From Posidonia oceanica (Eukaryota > Streptophyta > Magnoliopsida > Alismatales > Posidoniaceae), in contig JAZBRS010000029.1 of the NCBI GenBank assembly GCA_037176725.1, positions 45,332,001 to 45,396,000 on the forward strand: a DNA stretch of 64,000 bases, read 5' to 3'. Shown here in pieces: positions 1 to 11,930 of this stretch. The notes below the pieces were generated by a model. That model made no database searches. It was not told the origin of the DNA and worked only from the letters and a program-made list of their open reading frames with translations. The position numbers were made by a program, and so were the translations under genes. Every line of letters begins with the position of its first letter. Position 1 is the stretch's first letter.

Positions 1-1918
1 ATGTTAATCCAATCAGTTGTAAATCAAGCATTTAACTTTGCATTTTATCTTATTGCGTTGCATTAATAAACCAGAAAAATGTAATAATTGCATTTAGGTC
101 CTTCTACTGTGAGTCAGTAGTTTATTTTTGCATTTTTACATTGTAAAAAAACCCCTAAAAAATCCCATAATTGCATTTAAGTCTATCTGTTGTTAATCAA
201 TCATTTAATTCATGTTTTAAACCTTATTGCATTGCAGAAAAATCCTGAAAAACTTAATAATTGCATATCAGTCCAATTTACATGTAATCAATCATTTAAA
301 TTATATTTCAAACTATATTGCATTGCAGAAAACACCAATAACATGTTTTATTTGCATTTTAGTCCTTTATGCTTACAAATGCCATGTTTAGTTGCATTTT
401 AGACCATTTTGCAATATTTTAAAAGCCCATTGTTTTCTGAAATTGCATATTGGACTCAGTTTTCAACTTTTGCAAGTTTGCATGCTTTCCTTGCATTGCA
501 TTTAGGTCCTATAAATTTTTAAAATTGCATTTAGGTCCTTTTCATGCATTTTTGCATGCATAACTCCTGTTTAGCCTTGCATTCACCCTTGCATGGTTTC
601 TTTATCATCTTTTGCATGCATTAGGCCTGTTTCACACACAGTTAGGCACATTTTGCACTTAGGACCCTGTAGTTTTCCCAAATTACACTTAGGTCCCTGC
701 GTTGCATTTGCATTCCCATGTCATCAATTGTTGCATCTTTGCATCCATTCCAGCATTTTCATCACTTTTGCATGCACACATCCTGCATTGCACACCCTTA
801 GGGACTATTTGCACTTAGGCCCCTATCTTTTCTGGCCCTTGAGCCTTCTGACTTGAAACCTGAATAACTTTTGATCGAACCGTTGGATTTCCACGATCTA
901 ACTGTCCAGGTCTTCCTGGTTGAATGATCTTTCATTTAAACCAAAGTTATCTCAGATCAGGCATCAGATCCTCAAGATAAGTCCATCTGAATCACAACAC
1001 ATCATTCATTTGCATTACATGCATCGTTTTACATGCCTGCTTTCCTCTTCGCTTATTGTTGCACTGTTTTGCGTGCCTACCATCACTTTTGCACCGTTTT
1101 GCATGCCAACATCTGTTTTTGCCTATTTTCGCACCGTTTTGCGTGCCTGCTCCTATTTTCGCTTGCTTTGCACCGTTTTGCATGCCAACTCTTGTTTTCT
1201 CTTGCATGTCGTTTGCATCTGCTTGGTTTTCTTCGCCATTTTGTTTTAATCGCTTGCATTTGCATTAGGGCAGTGAAGCTTACTACCTGGAGTTCTCACG
1301 GACCTAGGTTTGCCCGGTTCGGAACACAGACAATGCTACTGAGCACATAGGTTGCACGTTTACTTTCCTTGTGCACCGCATCATTTAGAACACACATTTG
1401 AACATGTAATCATAGCATACCTAGCATTTAAGCATTCAGGCACATCCTTTAGCAAGCATTCATGGCACTTAGGCCTTCAAAGCATGTATTATCCCTCAAA
1501 AGCGAGCATAAGCCTAGAAAGACCACTCCTTGGGCGTGTCGGGGGTGTCTAACACCTTCCCTGCACGTAACAGGAGTCCTTACCCTTTTTCTGGCCCGCA
1601 ATGACCCTTTTGCCCTCGTCCTTGGCACGAGACATCTTCTTTGCATAGCATTTGCATTGCATTGCATCTCTTTGAGTGGTTTTGCATGCTTTTCATGCAT
1701 TTCCCTAGTTTTCCTTGTCTCCCGACTTAATAGACATGGTGGCGACTCCCTTTTGTCTTTTCTTTCTTTCTTCACTTTGGCTTTTCGCCCCTATTTTCAG
1801 TGTTTTGAGTCGAGTTTCCTCCTCAGATCACCAGCTAATAGTGAACTTGATTTTCGATCAGTGCACGCGAGCTCTAGCAGCGTCCACGGATGATCACGAA
1901 ACTCACGAGATCGCTACA
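1..1918 (+). mobile_element. LTR A, 3' portion of an Ogre-like LTR inserted in element B gag
   Basis: This is the downstream part of an LTR on the plus strand; its start lies left of the window. It runs in the same order as the complete LTRs C and E: a T-rich tract with degenerate GCATTTAGGTCC units (about 1-850), a TTTTGCRTGCC repeat (1020-1205), a conserved block TACCTGGAGTTCTCACGG (about 1265-1350), a second conserved block (1511-1579), and a GTGTTTTGAGTCGAG terminal part. It ends ...CGCTACA at 1918, matching the ...TTACTACA ends of C, D, E and F. The next base begins antisense gag of element B, so A was inserted in B. If A is complete, GTATG (1919-1923) should also precede its start outside the window. 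It could be a solo LTR or the 3' LTR of a longer element. Confidence 0.85.
1020..1205 (+). repeat. Short tandem array of TTTTGCRTGCC units in LTR A
   Basis: Units of roughly 30-40 bp carry the core CACCGTTTTGCGTGCCTGC, about five times. The same module lies at the same relative place in LTRs C, D, E and F. ORFs across it (Cys/Phe/Ala-rich in one strand, Lys/Arg-rich in the other) are products of the repeat and not genes. Confidence 0.75.
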
Positions 1919-2719
1919 GTATGCAGGGGAAGAAAACTGCTGATGCACAAGGTAAGGGTATGCAGGATGCTGTGCAGTGAGTTGTGGAGATTGTGGGAGC
2001 AGCAGTTGCTGCAATGGCACGATGCTAGGCAGCGGGCCAGAGAGGTGTTGTGCCCTAACCAACCCGAGGGGCTGGCCACCAGGTGGTGGAGGTGCATGTA
2101 GTGCAATGAATGGTGTGTATGCAGAGGTCGGAGGCTGCGCCCCTATCACCGGAGCAAAGAGCAGTTGAGGTAATGGCTGGGGCGGTAGTGCAGTAGGGAA
2201 AGCTTGGAGAGCAGGAGTAGGGTGCAGAGGAACCTCAAGTGTAGAGGGAGCTGAAGAGGGGCGAGCAGACAGAACCATGCCCTGGAAGGTTTGAGCAAGC
2301 TCCCTCAAATGCTAGTATCGTACCTCAGGAGGCCCGTCTATGGGGATACTGAGGAGCAACACTGGCGGGGGACCGGATCCAAGAGGAGAGGACACAAACT
2401 GTCCAAGAGGCAGCGATCCTACAGAAATGGTCGCCACAGCGAGGCCAGTACCAAAGATGATATGGCCTTGGGGGTCAAAGGCAGTTGGGACAGTCTCTGG
2501 AATGCAGGTGGAAGTCACAAAGTTAGCCTCGATGACATGATCTGGTGGGGCATAGACCTGCCCACGCCCTGCAGGATGTAGGGGTGCCCCAGACACAAAG
2601 AGGGGAAACCCCAGTGTCGCAAGGGGCACAGAAGGGGTCATGACGAGATTTGGGGGGACCGAAGTGGAAACCCCCTCCATGACTGCAGTAAGTAGAGGCT
2701 TGATGGTGTGCTGGTCCAT
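1919..2719 (-). pseudogene. gag: Element B gag, N-terminal fragment
   Basis: Read on the minus strand from the ATG at 2719 (context SAMDQ, matching SAMAQ at the gag starts of E and F). The frame is open to a TAG at the place where F has a CAG codon (YQR), then resumes in the same frame with RELAQTFQGM, matching ELAQRLQGM in F. It contains the proline-rich segment with PPPGGQPLGLV shared with E and F. It is cut after SSPAY at 1919 by LTR A, so the capsid-like core and everything downstream are missing here. It encodes the N-terminal, low-complexity part of Gag, the structural protein of the cytoplasmic particle. Non-functional. Confidence 0.85.
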
Positions 2720-3816
2720 AGCTGACCGCAAGCGAGTAAAAACAGGGCTACGATGAAAAGGTGAAGGATGACGCCTAAGGGGAGCTATCGTCGCAAAAGT
2801 GAGTAGCTCGGGAAAGGAAGGTCGAGAGCAGATGTCGCAACAAGGATGTCAGTGAAGAGAAGGACTCAAGCTCCAGCTAGGGAACTCGCTCACTGATCTC
2901 TATTGCAAACAAGGCAAAACAGGTGTTAAAACCTGAAAGAAACATGCAAATGTTTAATTGGTGGTATGAATGCATTCATGCAAATGGTATGCTTTCTAGC
3001 ATGCTCTCTCTCACCAATCTAGTGTGTCCTAGTAGGTTGTCTACTTCGGACTCACAAGTGTACAGGTCACCGACTCGATCAGAAAGTAAGGTTCCCGTCT
3101 AGACCCTGGCCAGAGCTCAGGTATAACGGGTGGCGCGGTAGTGGCCTTGACCTTACCGAAGCATGGGCTATACCCTTTAGTAGCACCGACACGACCCCTG
3201 ACAAGGGGGGACAGACCGACCAACTCGCCGTGTACCAAAGCAGCTGAACGAGAGACCAGGACTGTCCTTCTCAGACTGATAGGTGGACTCAAATAAGAAG
3301 ATGAATGCCCTATATGATGATTCATGCAAAATGATTAAAGTTTTTTATCTTGCATGTTTTATTAACCCAAAAGGGGTGAAGGTGTGTTGGCGTCTATAGT
3401 TTCTCCTAGATTCGACTTTTACTTACTGTTTTTAATTACCAAGGGGAGGAAACAACCAATCTCGAGTTGTCCTTAGGCCTAATGCAAAAGGGGGAGAAAA
3501 ACACCCAAACATGGCAAGCAAACAACATACAATCACTACAAAAGGCATGGGCATGGTATGTGCATGTGTATGTGGACATGACAGTGAAAAGAAAAACACT
3601 TGTCATATCAAAAGGTTGATATGCATGGCATGTGCATGTGGGGTGGCATAGCAACTGTGTAGAACAAAGCATTTACCACTCGAAAAGCATGTATAATGCG
3701 TAAACAAAGCAAACAAGAATAATGTAAGCAATGAAGCAAATAAACATGCATAAGGCAAGCAATAAAGCAAAGTAGCAGGCATAAGGCAAGCGCAAGCGAA
3801 AAAACCATGCCTGTGA
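2720..3816 (-). other. Element B 5' leader (PBS to gag)
   Basis: This non-coding leader lies between primer-binding site and gag. Its order matches E and F: a T-rich CTTTATTGCTTG segment, then TTGGTAATTAAAAACAG, a GGGTTAATAAAA motif, and a G/C-rich structured block (about 3060-3300) that includes CCCCCTTGTCAGGGG. Near 2900 on the minus strand TTAAC, a pyrimidine-rich stretch and ATAG resemble an intron 3' end and stand where D, E and F have the same motif. No convincing ORF is present. Confidence 0.75.
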
Positions 3817-3834
3817 CCTCCAACGGAGTCACCA
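3817..3834 (-). other. Primer-binding site, element B (diverged)
   Basis: The minus strand reads TGGTGACTCCGTTGGAGG, close to TGGCGACTCCGCTAGGGA in F and TGGTGACTCCGCTGGGGA in E. One G separates it from the LTR end, as in the other copies. Ogre-type elements are known to use a tRNA-Arg primer; the match to a particular tRNA was not tested. Confidence 0.7.
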
Positions 3835-5029
3835 CTTTCCTGTGACCATCCGCCGCTCGGCCCATGACGGTTCTCGCAACGCTGCTATGACCGTCTATTG
3901 CTCGGGCCCACGGCAGGTCTCGCAACGTTGCCATAGCTCGCAATGCGATCGTGCCGTGAGAGAGGGTGGGAAGCCGCAGTCAACAGTGAATCCAAGGAGA
4001 AACTCGACTCGAAAACACTAGGAAAACACGAATAAAATAAAGATAAGACAAAAGGGAGTCGCCACCTAATCTATTATCGGGAAGATGAGGAAAACCAAGG
4101 AAAAGCATAGAAAACAAATAAATGAATGCAATGCTATGCCAAATGTATGACTCGTGCCAAGGACGAGGGCAAAATGGTCATTACGGGCCAGAGAAAGGGT
4201 AAGGACTCCTATTATGTGTGGGGAAGGTGTTCGGCACCCCCGACATGCCCAAGGAATTGGTCTTTCAAGGCTTATCGCTCGCATTTGTAGGAATTTCGGC
4301 AATGATTGCATTTGACTGTACGCCTAGGGGGCGAGGGATGCTATGCCATGCTATGAATGCTTTAAATGCTTAAATGCCTGAATGGAAAATTAAACGTGCT
4401 GCCTATGTGCTCAGCAGCACTACCTGTGTTCCGAACCGGGCGAACCCTAGTTCGTGAGAAGTCCAGGCAGTAAGTATCACTGTCCTAATGCAAATGCAGG
4501 CGATAAAACAAAACATCAGAAAAACCACGCAATGCAAGTACGACATGCAAAGGGGAAAGGAAACAATGGCAGAAAAGCCAAGTAAAACCACACGATGCAA
4601 GTGTAAAATAAGCAAAGGAGAAAGAAAACAAGGGCGGAAAACCCTAATCTACATGCTCGATAAAACAGGGTGCAAAAATAAGGCATGTAGTGATTCAGAT
4701 GGACTTATCTTGAAGACCTAAGGCTTGATCTGAAATAACTTTGGTTAGAACGAAAGATCGTTCAACCAAGAAGACTTGGATGGTTAGATCGTGAAGATCC
4801 AACGGTCCGATCAAAAGTTATTCAGGTTTCAAGTCAGATGGCTTAAGGGCCAAAAAAAGTGATCTAAGTGGGGGCCTAAGTACAAATTACCCCTATGTGT
4901 GTGCAATGCAGGGTGTCCTACATGCAATGAGGCTAACAATGCTCAAACAAGTGCAAGAGTGTAGTATGCAATGACATGGGGATGCTATGCATGTAAAGAT
5001 GCAAAGACAGGGACTTAAGTGCAATTACA

Positions 5030-5240
5030 GAGAATTGTAGGGACCTAAGTGCACTTAGAATAAATGCAGGGGCCTAAGTGCAATTAGAATATAATGCAGG
5101 GGCCTACATGCAATTAAAGGAAATACAGGGGCCTAAGTGCAATTAGAATATAATGCAGGGGCCTAAGTGCAATTAGAGGAAAATGCAGGGGCCTACATGC
5201 AATTAAAGAAAATGTAAGGGCCTATATGCAAAAACATGGC
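5030..5240 (-). repeat. Tandem repeat of about 30 bp in LTR B
   Basis: In the given strand the unit AATGCAGGGGCCTAAGTGCA followed by ATTAGAATAT recurs about six times with small changes. It is a locally amplified form of the degenerate GCATTTAGGTCC motif (reverse complement GGACCTAAATGC) found in all LTRs here. Not coding. Confidence 0.75.
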
Positions 5241-6479
5241 AAAATGCAATCCAATAGGACGAATGCATGCTAAAATGTAGATGTAGCAGAGTATAGGGCC
5301 AAATGCAATGCTAAATAAAAGGCAGGCATGCAATAAAGTAATAAAAGGACCTACATGCAGTTTTGAAAACATGTGGGACCTAAATGCATTGCAGAGGAAA
5401 CATGCAAGCATGCAACAGTTGGATTTTAGGACTAAACATGCAATTAGACCTAATTGTTGGGTTTTAATGCAAAGTAGGGTACAAGCATGCTGAAATTAGG
5501 CATAAGGACCTATATGCAATTTTGGAAATATGTAGGGTTTAAAATGCAAAGCTAAACAGGCATGCAATCAAGCAACAGTTTGAAAATATGGACTGATATG
5601 CAATTTTGAAAACTGTTGGACATTTAAGCAATGAAATATGGTTTAAAATGTAACTTAAATGATGCATGATGCAAATTGGACTTAAATGCAAATAAAACAA
5701 GTTTCTGGATTTTTCTGCAATGCAATAAGATAAAAAAACCAGATTTAAATGACATGGATGAATGCTTTGAGGACTGATTTGCAATTAAAACATGATTCTG
5801 GACTAAATAGCAATGCCATATAGCTTAAAACATGATTTAAATGAATGATTCAAAGCAAACTGGACTGATATGCAATTAAAACATATTTTGGGACTTTTCT
5901 GCAATACAATATAGTTTAAAACATGATTTAAATGAATGCTGAATGATTTGAGGACTTAGATGCAATAAAGGTAAACCACAGGATTAAAATGTAATGTAAT
6001 AAGGTTAAAAATGACATTTAAATGCCGTGATGAATGATTGGAGGACTTAAATGCAATAACAGTAAGTTGCAAGACTTTATGTTAATGCAATAAGATTTAA
6101 AATAGCATTTAAATGATATGATGAATGATCTGAGGATCTAAATGTAATAAAAGTAAACCACAGGACTAAAATGCAATGTAATAAAGTAAAAAAACAAATT
6201 AAATGAAATGCTGTAACTGATTAAGGACTGACTTGAAAATAAAGTAAAACTAAGGGCTGAAATGCAATGCATGATTTAAAACAACATTTAAGTGATATAA
6301 ATGAATGCATGAAGGACTGATGTGCAATTAAACTAAAATGATGGACCAAAATGTAATGCAGTATGATTTAAAACAAAAATTAAATGATTCTTAAACCATA
6401 GCTGGATCTAAAGGTAATAAAAATAACCTGCAAGACTAAACTTCAATACATCAACAAAAATGAAAATAAAAACATTACA

Positions 6480-7560
6480 CAGCTACAGTGTTATAGTGTC
6501 GCCCGACACTGCAGCTCTGCGCCGGAGAAGAAAGGGCTGCTGCGGCGGCACTGGCGGGCGGTTGGCCATGCTGAGGCTTCTAGAAGCTAGAGGCGGTGCG
6601 TCCGAGCGTTCTGGTGGGCTTAGTAGCACATGACAGTGGCAGAGCCAGTCTGCCGACCTCGGTGGGCCTACTGTAGAGGTGGCCGCGAGTGGGGGGAATG
6701 CAGGAGGTGGCGGCGGTCCTCGAGCAGTGTTGGATCGCTTTCCTGGAGCTCCGGCAGTGCTCAAGGGAAGGTCTGGAGGAGCGGCGGTGGCTGAGGCGTG
6801 CTGTCGATGTCGATGCGGAGGTCCGGCAACTTCTAGAGGCGGAGCAGGCACGGGAGACCTTGACGGTGGTCGAGCGGCCGTTCTAAGGCTTCTGGAAGCT
6901 AGAGGGAGTCCTCCCGGAGGTGCCGGTGGTCTCAGCGGCGCATGACGGCGGTCGGGATGCTCTGTCAGCCTTGGTGGATTGTAGCAGAGGAAGTTGGCGT
7001 TGGAGCGGGTGCTGGAGGCTGCTGTGGTGTTCGGGGAGCACTGGACTGAGTTGCCGGAGGTATGGCAGAGCTCGGGGTGCGGTCAGTTGGAGCGGAGTTG
7101 GCCGGAGCGTGACGAAGGGCTTCTATTGCGGTCTGCCGGCGGCGGAGACAAAGGGTGGAGTGGCGGAGCGTGAATCGGGCTATAAGGCTCTAAACCTACT
7201 TCTAACTAGCTAGAAAGCAAGGTAGGCATGCAAGGAGCTTAAAAATAGCATCTGTTACCTGTGATGTTGGCTAGAGCGTGCTGCCGGTTTCCAGTGGGTG
7301 CGGTTGTGCAGTTGGAAGTCGCGGCGGCGCTGTGGCGAGCGGAAGGCTCACGGCGCGATCGGAGGTAGTCGCTGGTGTCGTGAGGAAGGTCCGAGAGTGG
7401 TTAGAAGCTCACTTGCACACTCTCGAAGGGATTTCGGATTTTGGGTGGCTCTCTGGTTTTTCTTGCTCTCTTCTACTGTGTTGCTCGCTGTTGTGGAGGA
7501 AATGGGTTGTTGCCTTCTATGCTTCGTTAATTCTGTTCTTCCCCCCTTGAAGGGATGAGG
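6480..7560 (-). other. GC-rich, CpG-rich block within LTR B
   Basis: About 1.1 kb of GC-rich sequence rich in CGGCGG and GGAGC words stands in an otherwise AT-rich LTR. Comparable blocks occupy the same relative place in C (12270-13600), D (18280-20110), E (36000-37260) and F (57960-58250). Alanine/proline/glycine-rich ORFs on both strands are not conserved between copies, so I do not call genes. It may hold promoter sequence or captured DNA. Confidence 0.6.
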
Positions 7561-8550
7561 AGGATGTGGTTTTGTTCGGGGCTGGCCACTCGAGTGGGGT
7601 GGAGTGTGCAAGAGAGCTGAAGGTGGCTGGTAGGAGGTGGCAGTCTCTCGGACGTCGGCAAAAAGGAGGCTCTGCAAGGGCAATCGCTGGACAATGGCAT
7701 GGGGCAATCGCCGGGTGGTAAGTGGTGCAGAGGGTGGAGTGTTGGCCGAGCGTTTTGGTGCAAGTTCTGTGAGTGTGGGTTGAGTGTTGGCTATCGGGAT
7801 TCAAAGGAGGAGGGAAAAAAGAGGAGGAGTGTCGGGCCTGCAGTGGGAAAAAGGAAGAAAAAGAAGGAGAAGGTGTTCATGGGTTGGGCTGGGAAGAAAA
7901 AAGGAAAAGAAAAAGAAAGAAGGAGGGGGCTGTGTGGGCCGGGCCGGAGGAAGGAAAAGAAAGGAAAAAAAAGAAAAAAGAAAGAAAGAGGAGGAGAGGT
8001 TTGGGCTGGGCCTGGATTTGAAAAGGAAGAAAAAAGAAATAAATATGAGTGGTGGGCTGGGCTGGCTGTGGTAGAAAAATAAAGAAGGCAAAAAAAGAAA
8101 AGGGAAGTAGAGGTGGGTTGGATTGGTGGAAGAGAAAGGAAAAAAGAAAAAAAGAAAAAGAAAGGAAGGAGAAGAAGGTTGTTGGTGTTGTGGGCTTGGG
8201 CTGAAGAGAGGAAAAAAGAAAAAAAAGAAAAAAAGGAAATGGAAGGAAGGAGGAAAAAGAAGAAGAAGAAGAAAAGAGAAAGAAATGGGTTTGGGCTTGT
8301 GTATGGTTTGGGTGTGACCTAGGGTTTTCTAGGGTTTTGGGTTTTGCTAGGTTTTTAAGAGTGGGTTTAGGTGGGTGTGGCCCAAGGATTTTGTAGGGTT
8401 TTAACCTAGGGCTTTGTGAGGTTTTCCTATGGTTTTCTAGGTTTTAAGTTTTTAATTTCTTAGTTGTTTTGTGTGGGGAAGTTTTCTAAGTCATATTCCA
8501 CCAGAGAGAACCATTAGCACAAAATCGAAAAAATGGGGTGTCAATAGATG

Positions 8551-8558
8551 CCCCTCCC
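8551..8558 (-). other. Polypurine tract preceding LTR B
   Basis: The minus strand reads GGGAGGGG then CATC directly before the LTR start. E has the identical GGGAGGGGCATC before its 3' LTR. This is where plus-strand synthesis is primed in LTR elements. Its presence shows that the sequence to the right is a 3' internal region. Confidence 0.75.
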
Positions 8559-9420
8559 TGAGCGAGATCAAGGGGACCGAGGTCGCTACTCAGGGTTGAC
8601 AAGACACCCCACCTGACGATGATGAGAGCCAGATGTTGCTATAGGCGTGAGTCACTTATTCGGTGGATGCACCTAAAATCATGACTCGTTACCGCACTGC
8701 GAATGCTAATGCAATGTAAATGTAGATGCAATGCAATGCAATGATGATGCAATGCTAATGCTAAAATAAACCTGCACCAATGTTTGCCGCGCTGAACTCC
8801 AGTGGGGAGATGCGGGTGATGCATGCCGATATGATGCGAGATGCGACCCTACTGGGGAAAACATGCGATGATTGTGTGTATGTGATGCTGACACTGCTAT
8901 CTAGCATGTGATGCTGGTACTGTTACCTAACAGACTCATTGTCGGATAGTTTGGGTTATTGGCCCAAGGTGTTGATGGACTCGCCACCGGATAGTTAGGG
9001 TTATCAACCCAAAGAAAGGACGCCAGACAGGGAAACGGGTGTCATCCAGGCAGTTTGGGCTGCCAGCCTAAAAAAGATACCGAGGGCAACAAAATCAGAT
9101 GCCCCTGGTATCAAGCGGATGATACCAGGGAACAACCAAAGCTCCCTTGGCATCGAAAGAGGAGTTTGACAGTTATGACGGGTGTCAACCGAGCAGTTCG
9201 GCCTGCCAGCCCGAAAGAAAGAAAGATAGCTTGTCCTTGCTCGAGGAAGCAAGCAGACGGCTAGAGCGGTGCGGAACAAAAGGGGCAAAATTCCTGCACG
9301 AAAGAAAAGGGGGCATCTTTCTACTGAGAAGGCAAGCAAGAACAGGTGCACAGGACAAACGATAGGTTTCGGACCCACCAACCGCAAAAAGGTCAGGAAT
9401 GCTAAGTGTAAGCCTCATTA
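8559..9420 (-). other. Element B 3' internal region between hairpin array and PPT
   Basis: Non-coding. The part next to the PPT matches E 54960-55106 (CTCGCTCAGGGAGG, GAGTGACTCACGCC and CCGAATAAGTGACTC segments). Near 9098-9126 it holds an inverted repeat, CCCTGGTATCA ... TGATACCAGGG, whose better-preserved counterpart is E 53092-53118. Several GATAG/CTATC and TTTGGG/CCCAAA pairs also occur. No gene seen. Confidence 0.65.
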
Positions 9421-10454
9421 GACCGGAAAGAAGTCAGGGACGATAAGGACGAGCCTCATCGGAGCGGACAGAAACCAGGATCGATAAGTATAAGACTTAC
9501 CAAAGTGAAAAGGAGAACCAGGATTGATAAGTACACGACTTATCAAAACGAAAAGGAAAACCAAGATTGATAAGCACACGACTTATCAAAACAGAAAGGA
9601 AAGCCAGGATTGATTAGTACAAGACTTATCAAAATGGAAAGGAAAGCCAGGATTGATAAGTACAAGACATATCAAAACGGAAAGGAAAACCAGGATCGAT
9701 AAGTACAAGACTTATCAAAACGGATAGAAAACCAAGATCGATAAGTACATGACTTATCAAAACGGATAGAAAACCAGGATCGATAAGTACACGACTTATC
9801 GAAACAGACAGAAAACTAGGATTGATAAGTACAAGACTTATCGAACCAGATAGAAAACCAGGATCGATAAGTTCACGACTTATCCAAACGGATAGAAAAC
9901 TAGGATCGATAAGTACAAGACTTATCGAAACAGCCAGAAAACCAAGATCGATAAGTACACAACTTATCAAAATGGACGGAAAACAAGGATCGATAAGTAC
10001 AAGACTTATCGAAACGGACAGAAAACCAGGATCGATAAGTACATGACTTAGCGAAACGGATAGAAAACCAGGATCGATAAGTACATGACTTAACGAAACA
10101 GACAGAAAACCAGGATCGATAGGTACACGACTTATCGAAATGGACAGAAAACCAAGATCGATAAGTACACGACTTATCGAAACGGATAGAAAACCAGAAT
10201 CGATAAGTACACGACTTATCGAAACAGACAGAAAACCAGGATTGATAAGTACAAGGCTTATCGAAATGGATAGAAAATCAAGATCGATAAGTACATGACT
10301 TATCAAAATGGACAAAAAACTAGGATCGATAAGTACAAAACTTATCGAAACGGACAGAAAACCATGATTGATAAGTACAAGACTTATCGAAATGGACAGA
10401 AAACCAGGATCGATAAGTACAAGATTTATCGAAACGGACAGAAAACCTGATAGG
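9421..10454 (-). repeat. 42-bp tandem hairpin array of element B
   Basis: About 24 units of 42 bp. Each holds the palindrome GATAAGT-ACAAG-ACTTATC followed by an AAACGGACAGAAAACCAGGATC-type spacer. Because 42 is divisible by three, a 295-codon minus-strand ORF of 14-residue repeats crosses it; it starts with no gene-like context and is an artefact. The array corresponds in position and hairpin style to E 53200-54545, but with one homogenised unit. Confidence 0.85.
10450..10454. repeat. Target site duplication of solo LTR C, left copy (ATAGG)
   Basis: ATAGG directly precedes the LTR start at 10455 and recurs directly after its end at 16312-16316. Five-base duplications are the rule for Ty3/gypsy integrases. 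Confidence 0.85.
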
Positions 10455-11149
10455 TGTTGACACTCCATTTTGACTGGCTTAATCAGTTGGAATCTCCTGG
10501 TGACTTCTGGATCCAAATCTAGGTCTAAACCTACACATTCCTTTTCATCCTTCTTTCCAAAACAAGCCCAAACTTAACCTAGAATTACACCTCTTTTCCA
10601 AGCCCAAAAACTACCCAAAAACCATAGGAAAACTCACCATTCCCAACTTATCAAACCTACCCAAAAACCCTCAAATTTTCAAACCAAAACCACTCCCAAA
10701 AATCCTAGAAAACCTAGGTAAAACTACCCTTTTTCTACACTTCAAAACCCTTCCAAAACTTTCCCAAAACCGAACCCAAAACCTAGGTCGAACACTAGAG
10801 ACCCTAGGCTGTACTCCTCAAAATTCACCTCTTTTCTAAACCCCTAACCCCTTCATTTCACCAAATTATCCTTTTCTCTCTCCTAGATTATTCTTTTCTC
10901 TCTCCTGATTATCCTCCTTCTTTTCACTCCCTTCTCTCCCTTCTTCTTGCTTGCCTGTGGGCCCCCCTTGTGCATCTATCTCTTCTGAATCTTATTTGTA
11001 TTTTTATCTTATTTTTAGCATTTTCTTTGGTTTTCTAAAAGTTATTTTCTTTCAACTCCCCTCTTTCTTCTTTACTCCTCCATTTCTCCTTTTTCCTCTT
11101 CCTTTCTCTTTTCTTTTCCCCTCTTCTACTAAATCTTCAAAAAACCCTT

Positions 11150-11930
11150 AAAAACCTTTAAAACTCTAAAAAAAAAGGAAAACAAACCAAAACCCTAAGA
11201 AAAATAATTAAAAACATTAAACAAACAATTAAAAACAAAAACCTAACCGAATCTAACTAAAACTAAAAACTAAGCATGCAACTTAAAAAATACAAAACAA
11301 ACAAAAAGAAAATGCTGTAAAATCAAGGAAAAAACCAAAATGCAATCAAAACAAGCAAAAGTAAAAACCCTACTAAAAAACAATAAAAAACAAATCCTAA
11401 GAGGAAAGAAAACAATTAAAAATGCTAAGTCAAAAAAAACTTAACTTAACTTAACAATCCTAAAAAGAAGCAATTTGAAAACCTAATTAAAAAGCAAAAA
11501 ACAAACAATCAAAAAGCTAAAAACACTCAATTAATTAAAAACTTAACAAGGAAAAAACTCAACTAAAAAAAGTATATATATTAAAAAAGAACTTAACAAA
11601 CAAAAATCAAAGACAAATCAAAAAAGACTTAAGGAAAAGACTAAAATCAAAAACCTAAAACCCACCCTAATTAATTTAAAAACAAACTTTAAAAAAATCC
11701 TAATTAACATCCCAAATACTTAACAAGAAAAACATAACTAAAAAACAATTTAAAAAAAACTTAACAAACATTTAAGTAAAATGAAAAACAATTTAAAGAA
11801 AAGAAAACCCTAAAAACCCTAATCAAAACTAAAACTCTTTAATCCTAATTAACTAATAAAAAACAATCAATAAAAAACTTAATCAAAGTCCTAACTTAAA
11901 ACACAACTATCATAAAAACTTTTCCCATCC
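11150..11930 (+). repeat. A-rich low-complexity module of LTR C
   Basis: About 780 bp composed largely of AAAACAATTAAAAA, AACTTAACAA and CCTAATTAA words. It is also present in E (34900-35760) and F (56380-57160), and absent from B and D, where the pyrimidine-rich part follows the LTR start directly. No gene. Confidence 0.8.

Larger units (their letters stand above)
3836..8546 (-). mobile_element. LTR of element B, shared between two tandem element bodies
   Basis: The minus-strand LTR is 4711 bp. It starts TATTGACACCCC at 8546 (first G of the canonical TGTTGACACC changed to A) next to a polypurine tract, and ends at 3836, one base before the primer-binding site. From its start: CCTAGAAAACC-rich part (8540-8300), pyrimidine-rich part (purine-rich in the given strand, 8290-7800), GC-rich block (7560-6480), T-rich part with degenerate GCATTTAGGTCC units, and the two conserved blocks near 4405-4490 and 4203-4275. 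It lacks the A-rich module of about 800 bp seen in C, E and F. Since a 3' region lies upstream and a 5' region downstream, one LTR serves two bodies, as expected for tandem copies joined by LTR recombination. Confidence 0.8.

Noticed and set aside
6483..7558. ORFs in GC-rich LTR blocks, also 13258-13681, 18413-19103, 19624-20121, 57431-58222
   Set aside because: GC-rich sequence has few stops; the products share no conserved motif between the LTR copies.
7699..8322. Lys/Arg/Glu-rich ORFs, also 11952-12227 and 35781-36263 (minus)
   Set aside because: Products of purine-rich low-complexity sequence (GAAAAAGAAAG-type) in the LTR.
9629..10516. A 295-codon minus-strand ORF of 14-residue repeats
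   Set aside because: It is the 42-bp hairpin array read through; 42 is divisible by three, so open frames arise without selection. No start context, no homologue in element E.
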